Part shown: positions 1-8,494 of the stretch, piece after piece
Position numbering within the stretch: the first letter of the stretch is position 1
How the letters are laid out: each line of letters opens with the position of its first letter
Virus record (IMG/VR): IMGVR_UViG_3300021492_000002
Location: 1-55,558 of that record
Reading direction: 5' to 3' (one strand)
Source of the DNA: a virus
Length of the DNA: 55,558 nt
The notes under the pieces: model-generated
What the model was told of the DNA's origin: nothing
What the model saw: only the letters and a program-made list of their open reading frames with translations
The model's database searches: none
Translations under genes and position numbers: made by a program

Positions 1-1
1 T

Positions 2-232
2 AGTTATGAGTGGTTGACGTTAAAGGTAAAAGAGGATGGTGTATTTTTAGATGCTATTGTTGTTAAAGCATATGATGATTCAGATAATCGTATTGTAATG
101 CATCATGCCAATCTTGCTCCTGATTACGGTACATCTGATGTCTATCCTATTATGACAACATGGTTTGGGTATGCTTTAGTAGGTGTTGAAGATAGTTCAC
201 GTATTGATCATTTTGTGGTTGAAAAGATTTAA
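2..232 (+). CDS. C-terminal part of a beta-rich protein, cut by the window edge
   Basis: The reading frame is open to the left edge, so only the C-terminal 76 or so residues are present; a TTG at 14 could be mistaken for a start but nothing supports it. The tail (…SSRIDHFVVEKI) resembles the last strand of concanavalin/laminin-G-like sandwich domains, in which a 'vD.f.v' strand closes the fold. By position, ahead of a long run of beta-rich proteins, it is probably another virion or adhesin component. The domain guess is weak; the existence of the gene is well supported. Confidence 0.6.
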   Translation, partial: SYEWLTLKVKEDGVFLDAIVVKAYDDSDNRIVMHHANLAPDYGTSDVYPIMTTWFGYALVGVEDSSRIDHFVVEKI

Positions 233-246
233 ATTTTATGTATAAT
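219..246 (+). promoter_or_regulatory. Candidate sigma-70-like promoter before the structural operon
   Basis: TTGAAA (219-224), a 16-base spacer and a perfect TATAAT (241-246) lie across the stop of the upstream gene and just before the SD (GGAGG at 253-257) of the gene at 264. The 16-base spacing equals that of the promoters near 20.2, 27.4 and 40.6 kb. The predicted RNA start falls almost on the SD, leaving a very short leader, so the call is uncertain. Confidence 0.4.
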
Positions 247-263
247 AATATTGGAGGATTAAC

Positions 264-3200
264 ATGGGTTTCTCAATAATACCATCGGATCATTATATAA
301 AGCCCGGTCGGATAACAGCAGCAGATATTAACCGGGCGTTTGATGATATAAATAATAGGCTTGGTGGCTCAAATTATGTTTTACCGCTTCTTGTTGCAGA
401 TACCAATATTATTTATCTTTCGCGCATTAGTGAATGGGGTCCTGATGATGTTGAAGTACATGTGAGAGATGTGACCCCTTATTCTACTGATCCAGCAACA
501 AGGACAGGTACGCTAAAGATATTGCCAAGTATTCCTACCGGTAGTTGTGTAAAGGATACCTCCACATGGGAGATTACTATTGAAGGTACGACGATTGGAT
601 CTGGGACGTTTGATGGAGCAACGCATGAGTTTAGTGGTATAGCTTTATATGGTAAGACGATAACAGTACATTTTCATTTTGATTTTGATGATTCGGTTGG
701 ATTTTTAGACGTAAGGGAGAAGGTTTTATTTAATTTCCAGCTTGCTGTAGAAGCGTTGACTGATGCTACTGATAAGCCCTGGAGTTATTATACAATTGTT
801 GGACGCGCCGAACCACTGCCTTCATTTGCGTCTTCATATCCCCATGTGCTTGTCAGATTTGATTCAAGGGTTGTTGAGACAGATGCTACAGGGACGGCTA
901 TGGTTACTGGTACCGTGTACTTTTCGTGGGGTAGTGATACGACAGGTACACATTGGGAGATCTATAAGGTTATTGATGGTACGGAGACATTAATATCATC
1001 AGGAACTGATGCTATATCAGAAAAAAATTTTAGTTTTAATGTTACTCTTACGGATGAGCGGGAGAAGGAGGTTATTTTAAAGGTTATTCTTGGTAATAGT
1101 ACATTTCCTAATGTGACTTTTACTGATAAGTGTTGGGTGATAACTGATATATCTAATGCTTTACCTCTGATTGAACAGATACCTTCATGTGTTGTTATGC
1201 CCCCACTGTGGGAGTCATTCTATACTGTTGGTTCGAGTACTTATGTCTATACATTCTATCTAACTACATCAGCTACCCATTGGGTTGGTGTTGATGATGA
1301 TAAGCGCGCGCTTAAGTTAGATATAGAGAACGACAATTATGAGATCAGGAAAACTGATGGTACATGGGCAACAATCGCTGATGCCGTTGAGAAAGTAATA
1401 GCTATTGCCCATACGCGTAATGCTAGTGGTAGCGAAAATATTTATGTATATGATCCTTATACATTAGATAGTTACATCTATGCAGGTGATGGTAACATAC
1501 CTTCCGGGGAGACCTTACTATATGTTGATTTTCTTGTAATGTTATCAAAGCAATATGATTACAGTTACATCAAATCACCCGGCGGTACTTATACCTATAA
1601 TGACAGTCCTATAGAATTTTTATATACAATAGCTGAACATGATACTGGTTTTACAGTTGTAGGTAGCAGGTCACATACGACTCATGTGCATTATTATCCT
1701 ATTTTGTCATCTTGTATTGCATTTTTTGATCCTACTAATATCAGCATGGAAAGTGGTGGTGGTGTTAGCACCCTTAGGGCTATTATTTTGAATGCTCCGT
1801 TACAGGAAGCCGATCTTATAAAATATGGGTTTATTAGCAGTTCTGCATCACCAACGTCGAAAATTGAATATCAGTATGTTATATCATGTCTGGAAGCCCC
1901 TGCGGGGATGACAGTTGAGATATATGATGATAGTGATAGCGACTGGCATCCTATTACATCAAGTAGTTATACCATTGATATAGGCGAACTTGATGGTGTA
2001 CCGGCTTATTACAGTTTCCCCGTACGTGTTGTTGGTACTACTACAGCTAATATTTTATTTAATGTGGAATTAGTTGCCAAATATCACGATGCGTCGGGTA
2101 CTGTTTCAACAGTATTAATAGAGCGCAGACATATAGCATTGGCTACGTTTTTATCTGGGGGCGCGGCGGCTTATGCAACCTCTCTCTCATTACCCCGCAC
2201 TAATTTCATGGTTTTTGTTGGTGGATATGGTATGGGTATACCGACGATTGCGAAACCAGATGTTAGTGATATTTACTTAGATAGCAGCACTCATTTGTAT
2301 TATCTTGGGCTCATCGCTCGCGAACCATTGAAAATTGCTTATGGGGACACTATAGAAGATATCATAGGAGGTGAATCAAGACTTGGTGGTGTAACACTAG
2401 AGGATATATCAGCATCCATGCTTGGGTATCGTCTTGATATGGATATTTTATTACCAGCGGGAGTGCTAAAGAGTGAAATCTATGTTGCTTATGATCCATC
2501 ATCAAAACATATCATAATAAGTAGCGAGTTTACAGGTGGTTGTATTCCTATAGGTGTATTAATAATTGAACGTTATGCTGAAACATTGTATCCGTCGTTG
2601 AAATTCATCCCCTATGTACACACGTATGTATATGAGGCAACACGTGGCTTAGAGGTGGGCCGCTTCGGTTTGGTGGACAAGGTTGGGGCAGATAGTCCTG
2701 TTATTGTTGCGACAACACATTTTGAAAATGCTGATGATTTGACAAATTTGCTTGCGCTTATGAATATTGGTGATAGTTGTTTGCTTATTGGTGAGAATTA
2801 TGCGAGTAGCGATTCCCTGAGATTCCCTTATGTGATGGGTGTAAGGAAGCTTGCGGAGGATAAGGTAAAGCTTACGATGCTTACTGATGTGGGTATGGCA
2901 ACTGTTTTAATGGAGAGTGCTAGCAAGTATGTTTATCCAGTATTAGATGTATTTAGAATTTATTATTTGGATGCATCCGGATCTCTACATACAGTCCCAC
3001 CACCTATGGGGGCGGTATATACAGGTTCAGCTATAACTGATACCCTTGTGCCATTAGCTGATTTGGGTGACGATCGAAAAATATTAGAAAATATTGGTGA
3101 GAAAGTTGTTATCATAGTTGAGCCATACATATATGTCGATAAAACTCTTTTACCTGATCCAAATATTAATATTATGAAAATGGAAGTTGTGTGCTCTGGT

Positions 3201-3380
3201 TCATATTCGATGGGTAGTGGAATACTTGTGCGACATTTTATAAGACTTGTTGATGAACATGGTATACATCATATAATGAGTATACCTGTGAAAATCATGT
3301 TATTTGGGTCTATGTATAATGCTCTTGGTGGTTGGGGTACATCTGGTGGTTCTGGTGGTCCATTTACACCTATAAGCTAA
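264..3380 (+). CDS. Large beta-rich putative virion structural protein
   Basis: This 1038-residue protein is the largest of the left-hand operon. I recognise no family. It is rich in Val, Tyr, Asp, Ser and Thr with few helices, as in multi-domain tail, fibre or adhesin proteins; around residues 185-290 the alternating strand pattern looks Ig-like. It has no signal peptide and ends in a flexible Gly/Ser stretch (GGWGTSGGSGG). The ATG follows a good SD (TTGGAGGATTAAC), and the stop overlaps the next start as TAATG, so translation is coupled. A tail-tip or baseplate role is inferred from neighbours only. Confidence 0.7.
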   Translation: MGFSIIPSDHYIKPGRITAADINRAFDDINNRLGGSNYVLPLLVADTNIIYLSRISEWGPDDVEVHVRDVTPYSTDPATRTGTLKILPSIPTGSCVKDTSTWEITIEGTTIGSGTFDGATHEFSGIALYGKTITVHFHFDFDDSVGFLDVREKVLFNFQLAVEALTDATDKPWSYYTIVGRAEPLPSFASSYPHVLVRFDSRVVETDATGTAMVTGTVYFSWGSDTTGTHWEIYKVIDGTETLISSGTDAISEKNFSFNVTLTDEREKEVILKVILGNSTFPNVTFTDKCWVITDISNALPLIEQIPSCVVMPPLWESFYTVGSSTYVYTFYLTTSATHWVGVDDDKRALKLDIENDNYEIRKTDGTWATIADAVEKVIAIAHTRNASGSENIYVYDPYTLDSYIYAGDGNIPSGETLLYVDFLVMLSKQYDYSYIKSPGGTYTYNDSPIEFLYTIAEHDTGFTVVGSRSHTTHVHYYPILSSCIAFFDPTNISMESGGGVSTLRAIILNAPLQEADLIKYGFISSSASPTSKIEYQYVISCLEAPAGMTVEIYDDSDSDWHPITSSSYTIDIGELDGVPAYYSFPVRVVGTTTANILFNVELVAKYHDASGTVSTVLIERRHIALATFLSGGAAAYATSLSLPRTNFMVFVGGYGMGIPTIAKPDVSDIYLDSSTHLYYLGLIAREPLKIAYGDTIEDIIGGESRLGGVTLEDISASMLGYRLDMDILLPAGVLKSEIYVAYDPSSKHIIISSEFTGGCIPIGVLIIERYAETLYPSLKFIPYVHTYVYEATRGLEVGRFGLVDKVGADSPVIVATTHFENADDLTNLLALMNIGDSCLLIGENYASSDSLRFPYVMGVRKLAEDKVKLTMLTDVGMATVLMESASKYVYPVLDVFRIYYLDASGSLHTVPPPMGAVYTGSAITDTLVPLADLGDDRKILENIGEKVVIIVEPYIYVDKTLLPDPNINIMKMEVVCSGSYSMGSGILVRHFIRLVDEHGIHHIMSIPVKIMLFGSMYNALGGWGTSGGSGGPFTPIS
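1301..1314. repeat. Perfect 14-base GC-core palindrome
   Basis: TAAGCGCGCGCTTA reads the same on both strands and lies inside the coding sequence of the large structural gene. It is one member of the dispersed AAGC-(GC core)-GCTT family described in the findings. Confidence 0.75.
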
Positions 3381-4429
3381 TGTATAAGTATGTTAACATA
3401 GATGAAGCCGGTAGTAATGTTATTCCATTGTTTACGATGCATGGGCATATTATGCCGTGGGTTGTGCATAATGTATTTGCTAGTGAAGAAGGCTATGCTG
3501 CAACGGGTTATTACCTCCATCCATTTGATGTTGGTGGTATTAAATATTACTTTTATCATGAGCTTCCATCGGTGCCATCTACATTGAATGTTTATAGAAT
3601 TGATGGGGTACCATTGATTGAGCACGTTGATTATGATTTAGTTGGTAATAGGGTTTATCTTGATTGGTATTGGAGGTATGAGTCTATTATTATTGAAGCC
3701 GACGGCGTGAAGTTGGCTGCTGATTGGAGACCATATGAATTGTCAACAGAGCCAGTAGCTGATGCTAAGCGACACCATTTTCTTGTTCCTGTTGGAGATA
3801 TAATTGAATTTGACGGTTCAGAAGCAGGGCTTCACTATTATTATCCGCGCCTTATCCCTAGGAAGGTTTCAATGCCACCTGTTTATTATGATAGGTTTGA
3901 TTTAGTCTGGACACCGCCTTCTGGTACTATGTTATATGTTAAAGCGAAGCGGAAGAGATTTATAATTTATCAGACAGTACCATACGTAACATTAGATTTG
4001 GCGCACTATTATACATGGGATGGTTCTACATATGTTGAACATGATGTTAGTGATGTGTTATATTTTAAAAATACGGGGGAGATAAAATTTGATGATTATG
4101 TACCTTATGATGAAATAAGTTTCAAGGTTGTATCTGTTGATGGGATTGTTATGAACTTAAATATAAATCCTTCGAATCTTGAGTTATTGTCGAGGACCGA
4201 ATTCATGCCATCATTTTTAGTTGGTTATGCCATGGCATCTGATGCATTTCTTGTATCAGTTAGAGGATTTGACCACCGCATTCATTACTATGATTTTGGA
4301 GATATTAAGTCTGAGTTACACGGTATTACTGATGTTTTTTGGTTATGTGAATATAGATTATTAGATCCTCTGAAACGGTTAATGATGGTAAGACATGATG
4401 TCCATCGAAGGAGAGGAGGATATGTATAG
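3380..4429 (+). CDS. Putative virion structural protein
   Basis: A 349-residue protein of unknown family, rich in Tyr, Asp, Val and Ile with a beta-sandwich-like pattern and no signal peptide. The frame extends upstream to an ATG at 3332, but that would overlap the previous gene by 49 bases with an unlikely Trp-rich N-terminus; the ATG at 3380 overlaps the upstream stop as TAATG and is the better start. The basic C-terminus (RHDVHRRRGG) overlaps the next gene, whose strong SD is embedded there. Position suggests a tail or baseplate subunit; nothing more specific can be seen. Confidence 0.65.
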   Translation: MYKYVNIDEAGSNVIPLFTMHGHIMPWVVHNVFASEEGYAATGYYLHPFDVGGIKYYFYHELPSVPSTLNVYRIDGVPLIEHVDYDLVGNRVYLDWYWRYESIIIEADGVKLAADWRPYELSTEPVADAKRHHFLVPVGDIIEFDGSEAGLHYYYPRLIPRKVSMPPVYYDRFDLVWTPPSGTMLYVKAKRKRFIIYQTVPYVTLDLAHYYTWDGSTYVEHDVSDVLYFKNTGEIKFDDYVPYDEISFKVVSVDGIVMNLNINPSNLELLSRTEFMPSFLVGYAMASDAFLVSVRGFDHRIHYYDFGDIKSELHGITDVFWLCEYRLLDPLKRLMMVRHDVHRRRGGYV

Positions 4430-4841
4430 TATTGGTGAGACAGCCATTATACCGGTTTTATTTTTTGATGAGTCATATAGTCTGATGGATCCTGTTGAAT
4501 TGGAAGGGGAGTATGTTACCCTTACGATGTATCGTCTTGATGCAGCACCGTCTGTAGCGAAATTTATTGATAACTTTAAATGGATATACACAGGGGCTGC
4601 AGGCTTGTACGATCTAGAGGTTGTTGTTGAGGAGAATATACTAAGTGGTGGAGATTATTATATTGGGGCAACGAGATATGATGTGGGTATTTATGCATTA
4701 AAGGTTAAGCCGCGGCTTCCTGGCACTTATTATATTGTTGTAGAGGCTCATGCATCTGGTCTTGCTAGTGAATGTACTTTACAAACCTTTACCGTAAGAT
4801 TCATAGAGAAGAGAGACCCATCATTATTATTAATGGAATGA
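4422..4841 (+). CDS. Small beta-domain protein, Ig-like type
   Basis: This 139-residue protein begins MYSIGETAIIPVLFFDESYS. The start is fixed by an excellent SD (AGGAGAGGAGGAT) directly before the ATG at 4422; an earlier in-frame ATG at 4395 lacks one. The end of the sequence (residues ~95-130: YALKVKPRLPGTYYIVVEA…CTLQTFTVRFIE) has the 'G.Y.v.v.a' strand pattern of Ig-like or carboxypeptidase-regulatory-like domains. It overlaps both neighbours by a few bases and shares its general plan with the next two small proteins, which suggests a set of related accessory virion domains. No function can be assigned. Confidence 0.6.
   Translation: MYSIGETAIIPVLFFDESYSLMDPVELEGEYVTLTMYRLDAAPSVAKFIDNFKWIYTGAAGLYDLEVVVEENILSGGDYYIGATRYDVGIYALKVKPRLPGTYYIVVEAHASGLASECTLQTFTVRFIEKRDPSLLLME
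4707..4718. repeat. Perfect 12-base GC-core palindrome
   Basis: AAGCCGCGGCTT lies inside the small beta-domain gene, where it is read as Lys-Pro-Arg-Leu. It is a member of the dispersed GC-core family. The same core at 22216 is read in the same frame but that at 35781 in another. Confidence 0.75.
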
Positions 4842-5242
4842 GTGAGTTAGCAACAGCGCGTGGGCTTCATCGTATAGTAATGTCGTTACCTGATGATGCA
4901 TATACGGCAACTATAAAACGATTTAAGGATTCGTTATTGTATGAGGAATCAGTTAATCTTGAGAAGCTTGATACAGAAAAGTATCTCCTAGAGTTTGTTG
5001 ATAAGTCGAGTGGTGATGGCTTGATATTTATCCAAGTTGTTAATTCTGTTGGTGATGTAGTAGCTTTTGAGGCCATTGGGGTTAGTGAGGTAAAAACAGA
5101 TGTATTATGGTTAGTTGGTTATGCAGATACCTATGGTGTACGTTATCCATTAGCAAAGGATGCATTTGTTATATTAAATCATAGTGATTTGCATTATCTG
5201 ATAAGGAAGAAATTAAAAGGTAACAGGTTTGGGAGGTCATAA
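4838..5242 (+). CDS. Small beta-domain protein, probably virion-associated
   Basis: A 134-residue protein of unknown family. The ATG at 4838 overlaps the upstream stop (ATGA); the frame continues upstream to 4772 but without SD support. The first half (RIVMSLPDDAYTATIKRFKD…LLEFVDKSSGDGLIFIQVV) has a beta-sandwich-like alternation similar to the two flanking small proteins. The C-terminus is basic (IRKKLKGNRFGRS). Overlapping start and stop signals place it in the same translationally coupled operon. Presumably a minor virion component; its role is unknown. Confidence 0.55.
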   Translation: MSELATARGLHRIVMSLPDDAYTATIKRFKDSLLYEESVNLEKLDTEKYLLEFVDKSSGDGLIFIQVVNSVGDVVAFEAIGVSEVKTDVLWLVGYADTYGVRYPLAKDAFVILNHSDLHYLIRKKLKGNRFGRS

Positions 5243-5739
5243 TGAATGTTGCGGTTGATAGATTCGTTGTCTTGCCTATAACATTTAGAACTAGTGGTGG
5301 GTATGCTACATTAGATCCATCTACGAACATAGATGTGGATATCACATATCTTCCGAATTTCGATAGTGATGATGGATCGACGGCAGTCAGTACATATAAT
5401 ATTTTTAACCCCCTAAGTGACCCGAATGTTTGCATTCTATCCTTCCTGTCATCGAAGAGGGGCATCTATATAGTAAAGGTAACATATACAGGGACTGAAA
5501 TATTATCAGAGCCACCAACTAAATATTTTGTTGTAACATGTGGTAATGATTATGATCCACCGCTAAAGCATACATATGTATATAATCCTCTAACTGGTAA
5601 TGTATCTGAGGTTCATACAGATTATTACAAAGATAGTGAGAGTACTGAAACCATTTTCAGGAAGAAGATTGTTGGGTTCGTCTATGAAGAGGATGGTGGT
5701 GAAGCACGGCTTAATGAGGTAACGGATAAGAATGAATGA
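5242..5739 (+). CDS. Small beta-domain protein with acidic C-terminus
   Basis: This 165-residue protein has a strong SD (GGGAGGTCATA) and a TAATG overlap with the gene before. Residues ~50-100 (…ILSFLSSKRGIYIVKVTYTG…KYFVVTCG) again show the 'G.Y.vkvty' pattern of an Ig-like strand pair, suggesting that it is the third of three related small domain proteins. Its C-terminal third is polar and acidic and probably extended. No enzyme motif is seen. Inferred to be part of the virion assembly encoded here. Confidence 0.6.
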   Translation: MNVAVDRFVVLPITFRTSGGYATLDPSTNIDVDITYLPNFDSDDGSTAVSTYNIFNPLSDPNVCILSFLSSKRGIYIVKVTYTGTEILSEPPTKYFVVTCGNDYDPPLKHTYVYNPLTGNVSEVHTDYYKDSESTETIFRKKIVGFVYEEDGGEARLNEVTDKNE

Positions 5740-5969
5740 TACGTAGGGAAAGAGAAACATATGCTGGGGCTGTCTATGTAACTGGTATACCGCTGCCTCT
5801 GACACCAAGAGCGTTTGATGGATTATACATCGGGGGACTTCTTTTGCCTTACTATGTCCCCAATGAATTCTATGATCGGTTGCAGACAGATACTGTTAAC
5901 TTTATAAATGCTGTCTTTGACTTCTGGAGGCCGGCGGGCTTATGTCACTACGTCTATTTGAAAGATTAG
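5736..5969 (+). CDS. Small protein of unknown function (77 residues)
   Basis: A short protein whose ATG overlaps the preceding stop (ATGA) and whose 3' end overlaps the next gene by 28 bases. It contains hydrophobic turns rich in Pro, Gly and Tyr (PLPLTPRAFDGLYIGGLLLPYYVP) but no clear membrane helix or signal peptide. The frame is supported by the tight coupling to both neighbours. I do not recognise it; it could be a small structural adaptor. Confidence 0.5.
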   Translation: MIRRERETYAGAVYVTGIPLPLTPRAFDGLYIGGLLLPYYVPNEFYDRLQTDTVNFINAVFDFWRPAGLCHYVYLKD

Positions 5970-7153
5970 GTCTAGGAACAACTGATATAGATCGGACGAT
6001 CGATATCCTATTAGAGTTGCGTGATGCGCTTCAGCAGCTATCTAGGTGCGAGAAGCGCAAGCTATTAGAATCATATACTGATTTTGGTGGTTATCCATCT
6101 GATTTCAAGGAGCTTGTTGCCTTATTAACAAAGATCGAGGCATATGTTGAACTGATTGAACAGCGTTATCCTGCATTTAAGCAGTTCATCGATGATGTTC
6201 TTCGGTCACTTTATGATGTAAGACATCTTACATCTAGTGCTGTTTTTTCCTATATGGATGGTATTAATATCGATTATTATCCAGCACCTCATCTGTCATC
6301 TGTAACCGAAGAGGTTGATGTTAATGATATAGATGTTAGTGTTGTACCTTATACAGAGGATATCGAGGTTGGTGAGCATTTTATTGCATGTAGTCTTGAG
6401 CGTCAGGATAACATACAAAAGATTATATTATCTTTTAAATCTCCTATAAAGGCAACACGGATATGGATGCCAATTTTTGGTGCTAAGGTTGGGAGACTGC
6501 TTATTAATACAGTAAGCGCGGGCTTCGATTACTGGTATGGATACATTGTGCCAATCCATAGGGTTATTAATGCTGATGATAAGGTAACTATTGTTGTGGA
6601 GATGATGATGAAGCCGCGCTTCGAGGCTGTTAAGAAGCCGGCCGATGTGTGGAAATTATATAAAAAGCCTACTTGGATTGGAGATGCGGTTATTTTGAAG
6701 CCGCGCTTGGTATTAGATATATCATCAGGCGCGGGGCTTCTTGAAACAACAACATTACCAATGGTATTCGGCGATAATGGTAGTGTTGTACCGTTTGTCA
6801 AGGTAAATGGAATTTATTTCCCTGCAATTAGTCGTGAATATAGTGGATTACCATTTCCATTTCACTATGATGGGCGGTATTATTATTTCCCTATTTATAC
6901 ATCTGGTGATTTCACATCTAGTACGCCTCTTATGGGATATCGTACTGAGTACCGGTTATTTAAATCGTCATCACTTCCGGAGTTATCATATGAGGTTGAT
7001 TTTTCAGGATTTACACACTGGGTGTTTTGGAATCCTTGGAAAAATAAAATTGAAGCATATCCTTCGGAGGGATTGTTTGCTATACCTCATCTTGAGAGTG
7101 AGTTGATTATGATGCCGCCTCCTCCGACGGAATTGCCAGAGGCGCATGAATAG
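5942..7153 (+). CDS. Helical N-terminus plus beta domains, putative virion protein
   Basis: A 403-residue protein. Residues ~12-95 are predicted helical with heptad-like spacing (IDILLELRDALQQL…ELVALLTKIEAYVELIEQRY…FIDDVLRSLYDV), followed from ~110 by beta-rich sequence with a jelly-roll-like segment (~145-215) and a Pro-rich acidic tail (MMPPPPTELPEAHE). This helix-then-beta plan recurs in the genes at 7560, 10392 and 11810, so they may be diverged relatives filling similar places in one structure. It starts inside the previous gene. GC-core words are dense here (near 6515, 6610, 6634, 6698 and 6727). Confidence 0.6.
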   Translation: MSLRLFERLGLGTTDIDRTIDILLELRDALQQLSRCEKRKLLESYTDFGGYPSDFKELVALLTKIEAYVELIEQRYPAFKQFIDDVLRSLYDVRHLTSSAVFSYMDGINIDYYPAPHLSSVTEEVDVNDIDVSVVPYTEDIEVGEHFIACSLERQDNIQKIILSFKSPIKATRIWMPIFGAKVGRLLINTVSAGFDYWYGYIVPIHRVINADDKVTIVVEMMMKPRFEAVKKPADVWKLYKKPTWIGDAVILKPRLVLDISSGAGLLETTTLPMVFGDNGSVVPFVKVNGIYFPAISREYSGLPFPFHYDGRYYYFPIYTSGDFTSSTPLMGYRTEYRLFKSSSLPELSYEVDFSGFTHWVFWNPWKNKIEAYPSEGLFAIPHLESELIMMPPPPTELPEAHE

Positions 7154-7161
7154 AGGCCAAA

Positions 7162-7563
7162 ATGGCAAGAGATATTGAATATAGGACATATGAGCCATAT
7201 GAGATACCGCGTGATGTCAGTCCTATATGGGTTGCGCCCCATATTGGCGACTTCGATGCTTATAGTATTTATAACTATTATCTATCTTATGTTGTTGAGA
7301 AGGTTTTGAGGTTACCATATGTTGATATTAAGGATGAGGTAGTACAACAGGGGCCGGGCTTATTCATCCCCGGTAAATATATCTTCCGTATCAAGCGTTT
7401 TGTTGCTGATGATGCGGTGCCAATTTACAGATTAAGAAAGGGCATCATTTATGTTTATGAGGAGATTAATAATATTCAAGTTTTAGAGGCTATTGTTTTG
7501 GATGAGCTTAAGTATGCGGCGGGCTTAATCAATGATGGAACATTTGGGCCTTATCTCAGATGA
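7162..7563 (+). CDS. Putative minor structural protein (133 residues)
   Basis: The ATG at 7162 follows AGAGGCC and starts MARDIEYRTYEPYEIPRDV. The protein is rich in Tyr, Ile and Val, has no membrane segment or signal peptide, and matches no family I know. Several phage baseplate-wedge-type proteins have this size, but there is no motif to support that. The stop overlaps the next start (ATGA). Confidence 0.55.
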   Translation: MARDIEYRTYEPYEIPRDVSPIWVAPHIGDFDAYSIYNYYLSYVVEKVLRLPYVDIKDEVVQQGPGLFIPGKYIFRIKRFVADDAVPIYRLRKGIIYVYEEINNIQVLEAIVLDELKYAAGLINDGTFGPYLR

Positions 7564-8285
7564 AGGTTTATAGGAAAATAGATGCGTTTCCCATAGGTGA
7601 TGTTTTAACAGAGCTGTCTTCGATGATGTACAATGTAGATCAGACCGTTGGTCGTTTATCTCATGTTGTGGATAGGATCGATGGTGTTTCTGATTTATTT
7701 GATGAATATATAAAATTATTGCAGACAGTAGCAATTTATACAGAAGATCTTATAGGATTTGGAACATTTGAGAATATCCCCTTGGATGCTGTTGAAACGA
7801 ATGGTACTGTGATAAATGGCAAACTCTATTCCTATGTTCCTGTTGATAGTAAGTGGATTGTTAAGACGACTGTTGAAGGTCATTTATATATGGATGGTAG
7901 TGAGGTACCGATACCAAGTGAGTGTGTTGCTGAGGGGCATATAGTATTTTATGAAGGTGGTACTACGGAGGTGTTAAATCCGACAAATGTTGGGATGCTC
8001 TTTGATCGTGATATAAGTAAGGCATATCACTTGGAGGTTGCTGTTCCGGTAAATTATGAAGGAAGGATGGCACGTATTGCTGATGCATTATTTAAGATTA
8101 ATTTGCAGCCAAGAGATGGCATGGTTTTTGTTGGTGAGCTAAGGATTTATGTTAAAAGTGGTAGGATTAATGATATTTTAATTAATGGAGTATCAAGGAT
8201 GGTTGATTTGAAGTTTAAGGAACCATATATGGTATTAGAGGTTTTTGATGAGGTGGGAGACATATGGATTTACCTGAAATCATAG
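7560..8285 (+). CDS. Helical N-terminus plus beta domain, putative virion protein
   Basis: A 241-residue protein. Residues ~10-65 form likely amphipathic helices (VLTELSSMMYNVDQTVGRLSHVVDRI…LFDEYIKLLQTVAIYTEDL); residues ~70-235 are beta-rich (GTVINGKLYSYVPVDSKWIV and onward), ending in a strand-like tail. This resembles the layout of the 5942, 10392 and 11810 genes. Translation is coupled upstream by ATGA, and the 3' end overlaps the following gene by 22 bases. Probably a repeated appendage subunit; no specific function is visible. Confidence 0.55.
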   Translation: MKVYRKIDAFPIGDVLTELSSMMYNVDQTVGRLSHVVDRIDGVSDLFDEYIKLLQTVAIYTEDLIGFGTFENIPLDAVETNGTVINGKLYSYVPVDSKWIVKTTVEGHLYMDGSEVPIPSECVAEGHIVFYEGGTTEVLNPTNVGMLFDRDISKAYHLEVAVPVNYEGRMARIADALFKINLQPRDGMVFVGELRIYVKSGRINDILINGVSRMVDLKFKEPYMVLEVFDEVGDIWIYLKS

Positions 8286-8494
8286 GATCAAGATTATCGA
8301 ACATTTCTGGTATGTGGATAAAGTTAGACCGGGAAGTTTTTGGCAGGAATATTGATGTATTTTTTGCGGAGTGGGTATCAAGAGATTATGATCGTCGTTT
8401 GGCTTTTGCTTTATGCAGTCATACGGAAGATAGTGCTGAAGGATTTAGGTATCAAGCACCAGATCTTTCACCTACCCCGAGAGGGGGTCTGTGA
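8264..8494 (+). CDS. Small protein of unknown function (76 residues)
   Basis: The start at 8264 has a good SD (GAGGTGGGAGACAT) inside the end of the preceding gene. The product is a soluble-looking 76-residue protein (MDLPEIIGSRLSNISGMWIK…) ending in a Pro/Gly tail. Its stop overlaps the next ATG as TGATG. I recognise no domain. Confidence 0.5.
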   Translation: MDLPEIIGSRLSNISGMWIKLDREVFGRNIDVFFAEWVSRDYDRRLAFALCSHTEDSAEGFRYQAPDLSPTPRGGL